DNA of 64,000 nt from Bernardetiaceae bacterium (GCA_020832465.1 JAFIER010000046.1:1-64000); one strand, 5' to 3'. Counted from the stretch's first letter, positions 1 through 8,896 are shown. Notes: generated from the letters alone by a model not told the origin. A program made the numbers and translations.

Positions 1-1313
1 TGTCCGTTTAGAATGGGTTTTAGAAAAGCCAAAAAAATCAATCGCCATTCCCGTTCTAACATTTTATTGTCTTTTTTGCTGTACTGTTCTTTCATAAAGG
101 CTTGGAACTTACGCAAAACAGTTTCCAAGTCTAAACTGCCGTCGTCTTTTGTGAATTGAGTGCCTAAATAAGTATCTCTGAAATTATGCTGCTGCTCACG
201 AATACTTTTTGCTAATCGGTTGTTAGTCATATAATTGTAAATGACTTGCTCATACACCCGATTATGAATTTTGATAATTCCATTTCCTTTAAAAATACCA
301 TAGGTTTCTCCTAATCGTATGGAACTTACATGAGGGTCATAAGGCATTTTGTAACCCTCTAATAGGATAGCTTCGACCAGCCTATACAAATCCTCATTAT
401 TTTCCAAGTTTTTTATCAAACTATCAAAATTCGTATTGTTTTCTTTGAGTAAAAGTTGCACACTTTCTTCTATGTCGTCGAGTGTCCATTGGTTTTGGTC
501 TTTTCTTTTTGGTAAGATGCGTTCTGCGATATTTTTGCATAACTTAGAAACCAAAAAAGGATAGCCTGATGTATAATAATACAATTTATCTGCTATGGTA
601 TCAATATCCATTTTTACATTTTCTGCTTCGCTGTATTGGCGCAGCATAAAGGCAATTTCTTCGGGATAAAATTCCATCTCGACTTCAAAATCCGTAGCAA
701 TATTCCAGGGGCTATTGTATTGTGCATCTTCGGGGTTTCGCAGTTTGAATTTTAGGGATTTGATGTCGTGAACGCCTGCTAAGACAACGCTGTGGAAGGT
801 GGTAACTAATTTTCTTGTAAAATATCTGTCGCGCAAAAGGGCTAAAAAGTTGAGAAAAGTGTCATAATTACTTCCTGCATCTACCTCGTCAATGAGCAGC
901 ACTAATTTTTTAGGGGTGCTTTTGCATAACTCGGTAAGACGCGCCGAGAGTTGGGCAAAAGTAGTTAAGGGAGCAAGCAATGAGAGTTGAGTAGCGAATT
1001 CATTATCTACTAAATCAATAGCCCTGACGATGTCGCGCCAAAACAATTCACTGAAAAAATCTTCGGACTTGAAGGCTTGTTTAGGCATTCCCTGGAAATC
1101 CATTTTTATCGGCAAATAGTCTTCTCTTTTGTCCAATTCACGCATCAAAGCAAAAAGCATGGTCGTCTTACCGTACTGGCGCGGACGGTTGATAACAAAA
1201 TACTTGCCTCGTTCTACAAAATCAATAATCCCCGCAAAACGGCGGCTATCGTCCATCATATAATGCTCATCGGCGTGGCAGGTACCTGTGATGTTAAATT
1301 CTTTTCTCATCAT
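1..1313 (-). CDS. AAA-type ATPase, truncated by the left window edge
   Basis: Reading leftward from ATG ATG at 1313, the frame stays open to base 1, giving about 437 codons with no stop, so the C-terminus lies outside the window. Near residues 36-47 a P-loop is visible (NRPRQYGKTTML), and a Walker B strand KLVLLIDEVD lies about 100 residues later. The opening EFNITGTC followed by a conserved HYM is typical of a large Bacteroidetes family of predicted AAA-like ATPases of unknown role. Members often carry a C-terminal PD-(D/E)XK nuclease-like domain, and the visible end (FLKPILNG) resembles the junction where that domain usually begins. The nuclease part is inference because it is not in view. 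The start is chosen because a TAnnTTTG box lies about 20 bases upstream on the same strand. No neighbour shares its strand, so it looks monocistronic. Confidence 0.82.
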   Translation of the reverse strand, partial: MMRKEFNITGTCHADEHYMMDDSRRFAGIIDFVERGKYFVINRPRQYGKTTMLFALMRELDKREDYLPIKMDFQGMPKQAFKSEDFFSELFWRDIVRAIDLVDNEFATQLSLLAPLTTFAQLSARLTELCKSTPKKLVLLIDEVDAGSNYDTFLNFLALLRDRYFTRKLVTTFHSVVLAGVHDIKSLKFKLRNPEDAQYNSPWNIATDFEVEMEFYPEEIAFMLRQYSEAENVKMDIDTIADKLYYYTSGYPFLVSKLCKNIAERILPKRKDQNQWTLDDIEESVQLLLKENNTNFDSLIKNLENNEDLYRLVEAILLEGYKMPYDPHVSSIRLGETYGIFKGNGIIKIHNRVYEQVIYNYMTNNRLAKSIREQQHNFRDTYLGTQFTKDDGSLDLETVLRKFQAFMKEQYSKKDNKMLEREWRLIFLAFLKPILNG

Positions 1314-1333
1314 TTCTTGTAGTTTGGAATAGC

Positions 1334-1341
1334 TCAAATAT
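1334..1341 (-). promoter_or_regulatory. Candidate Bacteroidetes -7 box (TATATTTG) for the ATPase gene
   Basis: On the minus strand TATATTTG matches the TAnnTTTG consensus 20 bases before the ATPase start. No TTG element at the usual 17-23 base distance was found, so this is a one-box call. Confidence 0.4.
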
Positions 1342-1457
1342 AAGCATTTTTTTGAGATATGTTTATCTTTTGTTTCAAGTTTGAGAAGAAGGTAGTATCT
1401 TACTTTGTGATTTGAAATAAAATAAGGTTGTTTTTTTCATTAGTCAAAAATAGTTTG

Positions 1458-1465
1458 TAGATTTG
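1458..1465 (+). promoter_or_regulatory. Candidate -7 box (TAGATTTG) upstream of the small membrane protein
   Basis: TAGATTTG fits TAnnTTTG and lies 36 bases before the ATG at 1502. The nearest upstream TTG (1428-1430) is 27 bases away, longer than the usual spacer, so support is partial. Confidence 0.4.
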
Positions 1466-1501
1466 CGGTTCTGAAATTTATTTTTGATTCAAAATTTCCT
1501 T

Positions 1502-1939
1502 ATGCCACATAGTTTTATCCATAAAGCACCTTCTACACAAAGCAGTTTGTTACTGCGTGTGCTCTCTTTCTGCTTGTCCGTTGTGGCATTAGTGGCTTTT
1601 GAGGGTGGTCATTATGGACTTTGGCAGATAGACTCGCTAGATGTATCACTTTCTGGCCAAGGATTTGAGCAAGCTAATACTTCATCTCAAGATGAGAATA
1701 GCGATAAAAAAGAAGATTCTACACCTCAAAAAAACTATTCGCAAGATCGTTCTTTTCAAGGTTTTGTCAAAATCAATATTAAGTCATTAGACTTAACAGA
1801 TTGGTGTTTGCCAGAGCTTAGCCCTGCTTTTTTAGAAGCTACTATTAGCAGACTTCAATATGCTGATAATTTTTATTTTTCTGCTTCTAATCATTTCAAA
1901 ACACTTTTTCGCTGTTTTATTGTTCCCAATGCGCCCTAA
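1502..1939 (+). CDS. Small hypothetical membrane-anchored or secreted protein
   Basis: This 145-residue product is not recognised. The N-terminus has one hydrophobic stretch (about residues 18-36, LLLRVLSFCLSVVALVAF) that could be a signal anchor, then a polar acidic linker rich in S, D, E and K, then a more conserved-looking C-terminal third ending in FIVPNAP. A longer reading from TTG at 1484 is possible, but ATG at 1502 follows a TAnnTTTG box and is preferred. It lies 153 bases before secDF on the same strand, so co-transcription is possible but unproved. The codon use and hydrophobic segment argue that it is real; the function is unknown. Confidence 0.55.
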   Translation: MPHSFIHKAPSTQSSLLLRVLSFCLSVVALVAFEGGHYGLWQIDSLDVSLSGQGFEQANTSSQDENSDKKEDSTPQKNYSQDRSFQGFVKINIKSLDLTDWCLPELSPAFLEATISRLQYADNFYFSASNHFKTLFRCFIVPNAP

Positions 1940-2092
1940 GTAACGTTAAACCTATTGTGCAATAACATTTTCTTATTGTGCATTTATTTTTAGCAATGCT
2001 CTCCTATTTGTTTTTGCTTTATGCGATTAGGTTATGGGAGATGTTTTTTAATTTTCTATCAATTTATATTATTTTCAAAATTAGATTTTACT

Positions 2093-5000
2093 ATGCAAAA
2101 TCGAGGTTTCTTTATTTTTATAGCGGTTTTGTTTTCAGTCTTTTTTATATACTCCCTTTCTTTTACCTTCGTTGCAAGCAACATAGAAAAGAAAGCCGAT
2201 GATGTTTCTAAAGATGAAAACGGTCTTATAGACCGCCAAGTGCGCCAAAAATATATAGATTCTTTGTGGAATACAGAGGTTTATGATTTGGGTTTTGCAC
2301 AATTTACTTATGGTGATGTCAAAGATAAGGCACTCAACTTAGGACTTGACTTACAAGGTGGTATGCACCTTACTGTCGAGGTTTCGCCCGTTGATATTTT
2401 AATAGCTCTTGCTAACCGCAGTCAAGATGAAAACTTTTTGACATCTATAGAAGATGCTAAAAAAGCACAGCTCAATAGTCAAGCAAGTTTTGTAGATTTG
2501 TTTTATAGTGCTTATCGCCAAAAAGCGGGCAATAACAAACTCAATACCCTTTTTGCTACAGCTGCTAACAAAGACCGCATCGCTATCAATGCTACCGATG
2601 AGGAGGTAATGGCGTATTTGAAAGAAGAGATTGAAAGTGCTGTTTCACGTGCATTTGAGGTTATCCGTACACGTATTGATAAGTTTGGCGTTACGCAGCC
2701 TAATGTACAGCTTATTCCAAATACAAGCCGTATTCAAATCGAGCTACCAGGTGTGAGTAACCCTGAGCGTGTGCGCAAACTTGTACAAGACGTGGCTAAG
2801 CTCGAGTTTTGGGAGGTCTATAAAGTAGAAGAATATACACCATTTTTGCAGCAAATCAATGAGTATTGGGTGGCTAATAAAATGAAAGATGAGCGCAAAA
2901 AAGTTAAAACAGACAGCAAAAAGTCTGACGGTGATGAGCTTTTTGATGATACCACTCCTAGCGATACAGCAAGCACTGCTACCGATGAAGATGAGGCGCT
3001 CTTTGCAGATGATGCTACAAGTAGCGATGATACACTTGCTACAGATACTACTGATACTGCTGCTGATTCACTTGCTCTTGAGCAAGATGATCAACTTGTG
3101 TCTCCAATTTTAGGTCGCCGCCTTCAAATTCGTGAGATGCGCTCGGCAGATGACCTTACTTTAGTGTATGAAGCAAGTGATACTGTCAAAATCAACGAAA
3201 TGCTTGCCGATGAAGGTGTAAGAAATATTTTAGGTAATGGCGTTCGCTTTCTTTGGGGTGTAAAGCCTGTTATAGAATCAGAGGGCAAATCTTTTTATGA
3301 ACTTTATGCCATTAAAGTGCCCCCTACGGGAGTTGCACCACTTGATGGGGAGGTTGTATCTGACGCACGTCAGGATATAGATATGCGAGGGCGTGTAGAG
3401 GTCTCTATGGCTATGAACGCCGAAGGTGCACGCAAGTGGGAACGCCTTACTACTGACAATGTGAATCGTCAGATTGCTATTGCATTGGATAGCTATATTT
3501 ATTCTGCACCTAATGTAAACGAACCTATCTCGGGCGGACGCTCATCTATCACGGGTAGTTTTGAGATAGAGGAGGCGCAAGATTTGGCTAACGTACTCAA
3601 AGCAGGTAAATTGCCTGCACCTACACGTATTGTAGAAGAGGCCGTTATCGGACCATCGCTCGGTGCAGCAGCACAAAAACAGGGTATAACTTCTATTGTA
3701 GTTGGTTTAGCTATTGTAGTGCTCTTTATGATTGTGTATTATGCACGTGGAGGTTTTGTAGCTAATAGTGCTTTGCTTTTCAATATTTTCTTTATTTTTG
3801 GTGCATTAGCCCAACTTAAAGCAGCTTTGACACTGCCTGGTATAGCCGGTATCGTACTGACTATTGGTATGTCTATTGATGCTAACGTACTTATTTTTGA
3901 TAGTATTAGAGATGAAATGCGTTCAGGCAGAGGGTTGTTAGATTCTATCAAAAAAGGATATGACCGCGCTTTTGTAGCTATTGTAGATGCCAACATCACC
4001 ACCTTCTTGACTGCCATGATGCTCTATATTTTTGGTGCTGGTCCTATTAAAGGTTTTGCCATTACATTGATGATTGGTATTATCTGCTCGTTTTTTACAG
4101 CGGTTTATATCACACGCATTATTATTTCATATATTGTTGCTAAGGCTGGTGATAAGAGTAAACTTAACTTTGGTTTTCCTTTTACTATCGATATTTTGGC
4201 AGCACCAACTTTTGATTTCTTATCCAAAAGAAAGATAGCTTATGTTATCTCGGGTAGTTTAATCGTAGCGGGTTTGATTTCACTCTTTACTGTAGGCTTA
4301 AACTATGGTGTGGATTTCAAAGGCGGTCGTTCGTATGTATTTGAGTATAAAGAAGCCGTTTCTCCTTCTGAAATTGAAGTCATTCTATCGAATAAACTGC
4401 AAGCGGGCGTAGAAGCCAAAAGTTACGATACGCAAAACAAAGTCAAGATTACAACAACTTACAAAGTGGAGGACGAATCTGATGAAGCCGATGCTGAAGT
4501 AATTGCCGTTGTAAAAAAAGCACTTGAGGAGTACCGCGCTGATGCCGAGCCTGAGCTTTTGAGTACAGCAAAAGTAGGTGCTACGATTGCTGACGATATT
4601 CGTAACTCAGCCAAAAACGCTGTTATACTCTCGCTTTTAGTACTCTTTTCTTATATTTGGTTGAGATTTAGCGACTGGAGATTTGGACTTGGGGCAGTAG
4701 CTGCACTTTTCCACGATACGCTTATCGTACTCTCTATCTTCTCGATTGCTTACGCCTTAGGCTTTAGCCTCGATGTGGACCAGGTATTTGTAGCTGCCGT
4801 ACTGACCATTATTGGTTACTCTCTTAATGATACGGTGGTTGTATTTGATAGAATTAGAGAGGTTTTGAAAGATAGTGTAGGAGAATCCTACGAAAAAACT
4901 TTAAATGCGGCCATAAATAGTACGCTTAGCCGTACTGTAGTTACATCGCTCACAACCCTGCTTGTAGTATTGATTCTACTTTTCTTTGGTGGTGAGGTTT

Positions 5001-5179
5001 TGCGTGGTTTTGCTTTTGCTCTTACAGTAGGTATTCTTGTCGGTACTTATTCTTCAATTTTTGTCTCTACATCAGTAGTGCTCGATACGAGTAGCAAAAA
5101 ATATGTAGGCGAACTCGAAGAGAAAGCTAAAGCAAGAAAAGCCGCAGCTGCTGCTAAAGATGCCGCTGCTAATGCTTAA
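2093..5179 (+). CDS. secDF: SecDF protein-export fusion (SecD + SecF)
   Basis: SecD and SecF are fused in one 1028-residue chain that uses proton motive force to help SecYEG-translocated proteins leave the membrane. The SecD signature LDLQGGMHLTVEV lies near residue 83, a first periplasmic region includes AIALDSYIYSAPNVNEPISGG, and SecD transmembrane segments include GIVLTIGMSIDANVLIFDSIRDE. The SecF half starts with its own GVDFKGGRSYVFEY and carries TIIGYSLNDTVVVFDRIRE. Residues about 265-338 are an acidic low-complexity insert (runs of D, T, S) inside the SecD periplasmic region, which looks like a disordered loop. ATG at 2093 is chosen because the first TM segment follows directly; earlier in-frame starts add non-conserved sequence. 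A strong terminator follows 70 bases after the stop. Confidence 0.97.
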   Translation: MQNRGFFIFIAVLFSVFFIYSLSFTFVASNIEKKADDVSKDENGLIDRQVRQKYIDSLWNTEVYDLGFAQFTYGDVKDKALNLGLDLQGGMHLTVEVSPVDILIALANRSQDENFLTSIEDAKKAQLNSQASFVDLFYSAYRQKAGNNKLNTLFATAANKDRIAINATDEEVMAYLKEEIESAVSRAFEVIRTRIDKFGVTQPNVQLIPNTSRIQIELPGVSNPERVRKLVQDVAKLEFWEVYKVEEYTPFLQQINEYWVANKMKDERKKVKTDSKKSDGDELFDDTTPSDTASTATDEDEALFADDATSSDDTLATDTTDTAADSLALEQDDQLVSPILGRRLQIREMRSADDLTLVYEASDTVKINEMLADEGVRNILGNGVRFLWGVKPVIESEGKSFYELYAIKVPPTGVAPLDGEVVSDARQDIDMRGRVEVSMAMNAEGARKWERLTTDNVNRQIAIALDSYIYSAPNVNEPISGGRSSITGSFEIEEAQDLANVLKAGKLPAPTRIVEEAVIGPSLGAAAQKQGITSIVVGLAIVVLFMIVYYARGGFVANSALLFNIFFIFGALAQLKAALTLPGIAGIVLTIGMSIDANVLIFDSIRDEMRSGRGLLDSIKKGYDRAFVAIVDANITTFLTAMMLYIFGAGPIKGFAITLMIGIICSFFTAVYITRIIISYIVAKAGDKSKLNFGFPFTIDILAAPTFDFLSKRKIAYVISGSLIVAGLISLFTVGLNYGVDFKGGRSYVFEYKEAVSPSEIEVILSNKLQAGVEAKSYDTQNKVKITTTYKVEDESDEADAEVIAVVKKALEEYRADAEPELLSTAKVGATIADDIRNSAKNAVILSLLVLFSYIWLRFSDWRFGLGAVAALFHDTLIVLSIFSIAYALGFSLDVDQVFVAAVLTIIGYSLNDTVVVFDRIREVLKDSVGESYEKTLNAAINSTLSRTVVTSLTTLLVVLILLFFGGEVLRGFAFALTVGILVGTYSSIFVSTSVVLDTSSKKYVGELEEKAKARKAAAAAKDAAANA

Positions 5180-5250
5180 ATAACTTACTAACGTTAATAT
5201 ATTTCTCTGCTTTGAGAAATAATCTTAGCGTTAAACTATTGGATAATCTA

Positions 5251-5290
5251 AAACGGACTATAGGGCTATTGCGCTTTATAGTCCGTTTTT
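5251..5290 (+). terminator. Rho-independent terminator of secDF
   Basis: A perfect 12-bp stem (AAACGGACTATA at 5251-5262, complement at 5277-5288) with a 14-base loop runs into a T tract at 5286-5290. The rest of the 5180-5475 spacer is AT-rich with no further recognisable feature. Confidence 0.85.
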
Positions 5291-5475
5291 GCGTAAAGCA
5301 AAAAACCTATAAATAAGCTAAATTTTGGAATTGATGTGAATTTTCACGATTATTGCTTATTATCAATTAGCGTTGTTGAAAGGCTTTTTTATAGAGCCTG
5401 TTTTTTATGAACATGCTCTGTAACTAATGACGCATAGTTTTTTATTGTTTTATCAAAAATCCAAACACACAAAAT

Positions 5476-5997
5476 ATGAAACATATTTCATTATACTTCT
5501 TGACTTGCATGGCTATCTGGCTTTGTGCTGTAGAAGCAAAAGCGCAAAATGAAGAGAAAAGCGACATCCCAGAAGTAGCCGTAGCCGACCTTAAAGGCAA
5601 CAAAATCTTAATCCATGAAGAACTCAATACAGACGGACCTACACTCATTAGCTTTTGGGCAACTTGGTGCAAACCCTGCATAAACGAACTCAATGCTATT
5701 CACGATGATTATATCGACTGGCAAGACGATACAGGGGTCAAAGTTATTGCTATATCCATAGACGACTCGAGAAGCCGCACACGTGTGCCCACAATTGCTA
5801 ATGGAAAAGGATGGGAGTTTGATGTATATATTGATGAAAACTCCGACCTACGCCGTGCATTAAACGTCAATAACGTGCCTCATACTTTTATCTTAGATAA
5901 AAACGGCAAAATTATTTATCAACATACAGCCTATAATCCAGGTGATGAATACGAGTATTTGCGTGTGCTCAGAGAGTATGTTGCTTCGCAGAAATAG
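5476..5997 (+). CDS. TlpA/ResA-type secreted thioredoxin-like protein
   Basis: This 173-residue protein starts with a signal peptide (hydrophobic to about residue 20, then KAQ) and has a thioredoxin fold. The redox motif WATWCKPC lies near residues 59-66, and the downstream NNVPHTFILDKNGK contains the cis-proline loop. TlpA/ResA family proteins reduce disulfides in periplasmic or envelope proteins such as apocytochromes; the exact client cannot be told here. Length and domain order are typical of the single-domain family. It stands alone between the secDF terminator and lspA, with about 240 bases before lspA that hold a hairpin and a candidate promoter, so it is probably transcribed separately. 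Confidence 0.9.
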   Translation: MKHISLYFLTCMAIWLCAVEAKAQNEEKSDIPEVAVADLKGNKILIHEELNTDGPTLISFWATWCKPCINELNAIHDDYIDWQDDTGVKVIAISIDDSRSRTRVPTIANGKGWEFDVYIDENSDLRRALNVNNVPHTFILDKNGKIIYQHTAYNPGDEYEYLRVLREYVASQK

Positions 5998-6050
5998 TTA
6001 TTTAACAGCACTTAACGCTTCTAAATAGCTGATATATACCGATTTTTTAC

Positions 6051-6058
6051 TACATTTG
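6051..6058 (+). promoter_or_regulatory. Candidate -7 box (TACATTTG) for lspA
   Basis: TACATTTG matches TAnnTTTG. A start about 7 bases downstream would give lspA a leader of roughly 170 bases containing the hairpin at 6121-6150. No clear -33 element is visible. Confidence 0.35.
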
Positions 6059-6120
6059 CAGTGGTTTTTTTATTAGGCTTAGCTCGCTTAGCTTAGAAAA
6101 CTAACTCTACGCAACTAGAG

Positions 6121-6154
6121 AACTAACAGTAACAAAAAAAACTGTTAGTTTTTC
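6121..6154 (+). terminator. Hairpin plus T-rich tail between the thioredoxin gene and lspA
   Basis: Perfect 10-bp stem (AACTAACAGT at 6121-6130, complement at 6141-6150) with a 10-base loop and TTTTC after it. It could terminate the thioredoxin transcript or, if the 6051 promoter is real, sit in the lspA leader. The stem motif AACTAACAGTT also occurs inside family B elements. Confidence 0.55.
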
Positions 6155-6237
6155 TTTGTGATAAACACTTCTTAGGCTTTTAGGAAAAAATCCTGAAAGT
6201 AAGTATTACGCATATCTTAATCAAAACACTTAGCTCA

Positions 6238-6897
6238 ATGGGCAATAAAAGTTTACGATATTTCGGTATTGCAATAGCAGTAATTTTTATAGACCAAGTT
6301 TTCAAACTTTGGATTCACGATACCTTAGTATATGAAGGCAATGAAATTCCAATTTTTGGAGATTGGTTTAAATTGCACTATACGCTTAATCCTGGTATGG
6401 CATTTGGTGTAAAATTTGGTTCTGAATATGGCAAGCTCGGGCTTACGCTGTTTCGAATATTAGCGACTATTTTGATTAGTATTTTCTTATACAAAGCAGC
6501 AAAGAAGCCTGATATGCACGTCGGGTTTTTGTGGAGTATTGCCTTAATTTTGGGTGGTGCAATAGGAAATGTTGTAGATAGCACCTTCTATGGTGTAATG
6601 ATAGAAGGCAACGTTGCACCTTATTTACAAGAAGAGCCGCCATTTTACCCTTGGTTTCATGGGCAGGTAATAGATATGTTTTATTTTGACATCACCTCTG
6701 GGCGTTTCCCAGAAGATTGGTGGTATATTGGTGGAAGCTACTACTCCTTATTTCCGATTTTTAACGTGGCGGATTCAGCCATATTTATTGGTGTTTGCAT
6801 TATTTTGATATGGCAACGTAAGTTTTTTCCTGATGAGGAAAAAGAGCAAGCTACTGAAAAAGATAAAGACAACACTGAAATAGCACCGCAAGATTAA
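6238..6897 (+). CDS. lspA: Lipoprotein signal peptidase (signal peptidase II)
   Basis: LspA cuts the signal peptide of prolipoproteins after Lgt has modified the cysteine. The 219-residue protein has the family opening FIDQVFKLWI, a conserved LNPGMAFGVKF, and the two catalytic-aspartate regions GNVVDSTFYG (near residue 108) and FNVADSAIFIG (near residue 180). About 40 extra residues between the catalytic regions (PYLQEEPPFYPW and around) explain why it is longer than the roughly 160-residue enterobacterial enzyme; such an insert is common in Bacteroidetes. Several transmembrane helices are evident, and the C-terminus is a charged tail. Lgt, which acts one step earlier, is encoded 5.3 kb downstream. 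Several lipobox proteins in this window would be its substrates. Confidence 0.95.
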   Translation: MGNKSLRYFGIAIAVIFIDQVFKLWIHDTLVYEGNEIPIFGDWFKLHYTLNPGMAFGVKFGSEYGKLGLTLFRILATILISIFLYKAAKKPDMHVGFLWSIALILGGAIGNVVDSTFYGVMIEGNVAPYLQEEPPFYPWFHGQVIDMFYFDITSGRFPEDWWYIGGSYYSLFPIFNVADSAIFIGVCIILIWQRKFFPDEEKEQATEKDKDNTEIAPQD

Positions 6898-6977
6898 CAC
6901 TATGATGCTAAAAAATAGCTAAAAATTTCAAAATAGGCATACTTTAATCATCATTTTTTACACTGGCTTATTATTTT

Positions 6978-7068
6978 GGTAGTGTATAACAAGTAATGCT
7001 TAGAACTAACAGTTCTTTGAGAACTGTTAGTTTTGAAAGACTTTGAGCATTACATCTTTAAGACTACC
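6978..7068 (+). mobile_element. Family B MITE, copy B1 (91 bp, 8-bp direct repeats)
   Basis: Starts GGTAGT and ends ACTACC, with nested inverted repeats inside (GAACTAACAGTTC/GAACTGTTAGTTT). The 91 bases are identical to 24751-24841. The direct repeat ATTATTTT flanks it exactly (6970-6977 and 7069-7076). Too short to encode a transposase, so it is read as non-autonomous. Confidence 0.85.
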
Positions 7069-7107
7069 ATTATTTTAATAACCACAACGATTTTAATACT
7101 TATGATA

Positions 7108-7857
7108 ATGTCTTTTCAGCATAAACTTGTTTATATCCCTGTTTTTATCGGGCTATTTTTGTTATTGCTTTTGGGTAGTTGCAACAGACCAGAGTTGCCA
7201 CTCACACGTGTAGATATTCGTGTGAGCAATGAAATTGGAGAATTTGTAGAGGGCGCTGCTATACGTTTTTATGAAACAGAAGCAGATTTTAGAGCAGATA
7301 AAAATGCAATGTTTGCAGGCGATACTTTTTATACTAATGCTAATGGATTTTTACCTATTGCATTTGAGTCTTACATACCTCGTGTATTTGTAAGCGTTGA
7401 GAAAGAAGGTAGGAACAATTGGTACGGTAATTTTGCTTTGATTCTTTACGAAACCGAAGGGGTTAATAGAGCAGCAATCGAGATTCGAGAGACTATGGAG
7501 TCAAGGCTTGTAGGGAGAAATATTAAATATTGGAAACAAGTGCGATATATTATCAACAACAACGAAGAGTCTGCTTGTCAATATAGATACGTACATGGCT
7601 TTAATTATCAAGGTTTTATAGATCTTTTTCAATCTGATGAATGCCCCACACCTGGGCGACGCATGGGTAATGATGTGTGGGTACTCAACGAGGATCCTAA
7701 TATTCTCTCTACGGGTATCGTAAATCGCAGGGTAGATTGGGAACTGACTCGTTTTGATGAAGACGAAATGCGATGGCGCACTACTTATGACAGCGGGCGA
7801 ATCGTCGTAGAACATCATTTTGAACACGTCGGTGTACCTGATTATATCCCAAACTAA
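7108..7857 (+). CDS. Hypothetical lipoprotein
   Basis: The 249-residue product begins with a lipoprotein signal peptide: positive start, hydrophobic core LLLLLGS, then Cys near residue 24 followed by NRPELP. This predicts membrane anchoring by acylation through Lgt and LspA. After the cysteine a stretch around VRVSNEIGEFVEGAAIRFYETEADF looks like a beta-rich domain of the kind seen in secreted Bacteroidetes proteins that carry a carboxypeptidase-regulatory-like fold, but I cannot name the family. A longer in-frame reading begins at TTG 7033 inside the B1 mobile element and is rejected; ATG at 7102 or 7108 gives a normal signal peptide. The B1 element ends 39 bases before the start, so it makes up the local upstream region. 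Confidence 0.72.
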   Translation: MSFQHKLVYIPVFIGLFLLLLLGSCNRPELPLTRVDIRVSNEIGEFVEGAAIRFYETEADFRADKNAMFAGDTFYTNANGFLPIAFESYIPRVFVSVEKEGRNNWYGNFALILYETEGVNRAAIEIRETMESRLVGRNIKYWKQVRYIINNNEESACQYRYVHGFNYQGFIDLFQSDECPTPGRRMGNDVWVLNEDPNILSTGIVNRRVDWELTRFDEDEMRWRTTYDSGRIVVEHHFEHVGVPDYIPN

Positions 7858-7864
7858 TCGCTTA

Positions 7865-7907
7865 AATTTAACTCTGACAAAGCACCAAGCCTTGTCAGAG
7901 TTAAATT
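7865..7907. terminator. Palindromic terminator shared by convergent genes
   Basis: A 16-bp perfect stem (arms 7865-7880 and 7892-7907, core ACTCTGACAA) with an 11-base loop lies between the lipoprotein gene and proC, whose 3' ends face each other. On the plus strand a T tract follows at 7913-7919. Confidence 0.7.
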
Positions 7908-7918
7908 CGGTTCTTTTT

Positions 7919-8740
7919 TTATTGTTTAGGGCGTGCTTGTTCTGCAATATCTGCAATTTTGTGATACGAACTTAGTATGCCTTTAATAAGTGCGGAGCTA
8001 AAGCCTCTATGTTCCATTTCATTAAGCCCCGTGATAGTGCAACCTTGTGGGGTTGTTACTTTATCTATTTCATACTCGGGGTGCTGTCCGTTGGCGAGGA
8101 GCAGTGCAGCAGAACCTTTTACCATTTGTGCAGCGATTTTTTGAGCTGTTTGTGCATCAAAACCAATTTCAATACCGCCTTGCGAAGCTGCTCTAATGTA
8201 GCGCATAGAGTAGGCAATACCGCAAGCTGCAAGTACGGTAGCTGAAGCCATAAGTTCCTCATCAATAAAAACAGTACTTCCAAGTTGCTCAAAAAGATTT
8301 TCTATGATATTTTTTTGTTCGTGGCTCGCCTCTGCCATGGCAATGCAAGTCATAGATTCTCTGATGGCAATAGCTGTATTAGGCATAGCCCTAAAAATAG
8401 GCTGATTCGTGCCAATTACCGCTTGCATCTCTGCAATAGATACGCCCGTAGCCACGGATACGACAATGGTCTCGGGTTTAATGACATTTTTAAGCTCGGC
8501 AAGTACGTCTCTAATGACCTTGGGTTTTAAAGCAAGGATAAGAATATCAGCCTCCTGAGCCGCTGCTTGGTTATCGGCTGTAATGGCTATGCCTTGCTGT
8601 CCGAGATGTCTAATTTTTTCAATTTTACGCCTTGTCAGCGTAATCTTATTGATATAGAGCATATCGCTTTGCGCGATACCAAGTGCAATGGCTGTACCTA
8701 AATTGCCTCCTCCAATGATGCTTATCTTATAACTTTGCAT
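7919..8740 (-). CDS. proC: Pyrroline-5-carboxylate reductase
   Basis: ProC catalyses the last step of proline synthesis, NAD(P)H-dependent reduction of pyrroline-5-carboxylate. The N-terminal Rossmann motif KISIIGGGNLGTAIALG is clear. ILALKP appears at the usual place, followed by VSVATGVSIAEMQ and the conserved RAMPNTAIAIRES. The C-terminal dimer domain includes TTPQGCTITGLNEME. The length of 273 is normal. ATG at 8740 is supported by the Rossmann motif starting at residue 5. It is divergent from the adaptor gene at 9150 and convergent with the lipoprotein gene, so it is monocistronic. Confidence 0.96.
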   Translation of the reverse strand: MQSYKISIIGGGNLGTAIALGIAQSDMLYINKITLTRRKIEKIRHLGQQGIAITADNQAAAQEADILILALKPKVIRDVLAELKNVIKPETIVVSVATGVSIAEMQAVIGTNQPIFRAMPNTAIAIRESMTCIAMAEASHEQKNIIENLFEQLGSTVFIDEELMASATVLAACGIAYSMRYIRAASQGGIEIGFDAQTAQKIAAQMVKGSAALLLANGQHPEYEIDKVTTPQGCTITGLNEMEHRGFSSALIKGILSSYHKIADIAEQARPKQ

Positions 8741-8790
8741 ATTTTTTTGCTAAATATTTAAATTAAGGGCGTTAAAAATTCAATTCATTG

Positions 8791-8798
8791 CAAATTTA
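8791..8798 (-). promoter_or_regulatory. Candidate -7 box (TAAATTTG) for proC
   Basis: TAAATTTG on the minus strand matches TAnnTTTG and lies about 50 bases upstream of the proC start. A TTTG occurs 15 bases further up (8814-8817), slightly closer than the usual spacer. Confidence 0.45.
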
Positions 8799-8896
8799 GC
8801 AAAATACAGCGAACAAATCGGGCATTAGAAATAACATTTTGCAAACAAAATCATAAAGCAACGATATTTATATCAGCCTTCTGATGGTTTTACATC

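Noticed and set aside
2021-2092. Longer secDF start adding 24 residues
   Set aside because: The added residues are unconserved, and ATG at 2093 puts the first TM helix at the normal place.
7033-7107. Longer lipoprotein reading frame from TTG 7033
   Set aside because: It begins inside mobile element B1 and would put a second hydrophobic segment before the lipobox.
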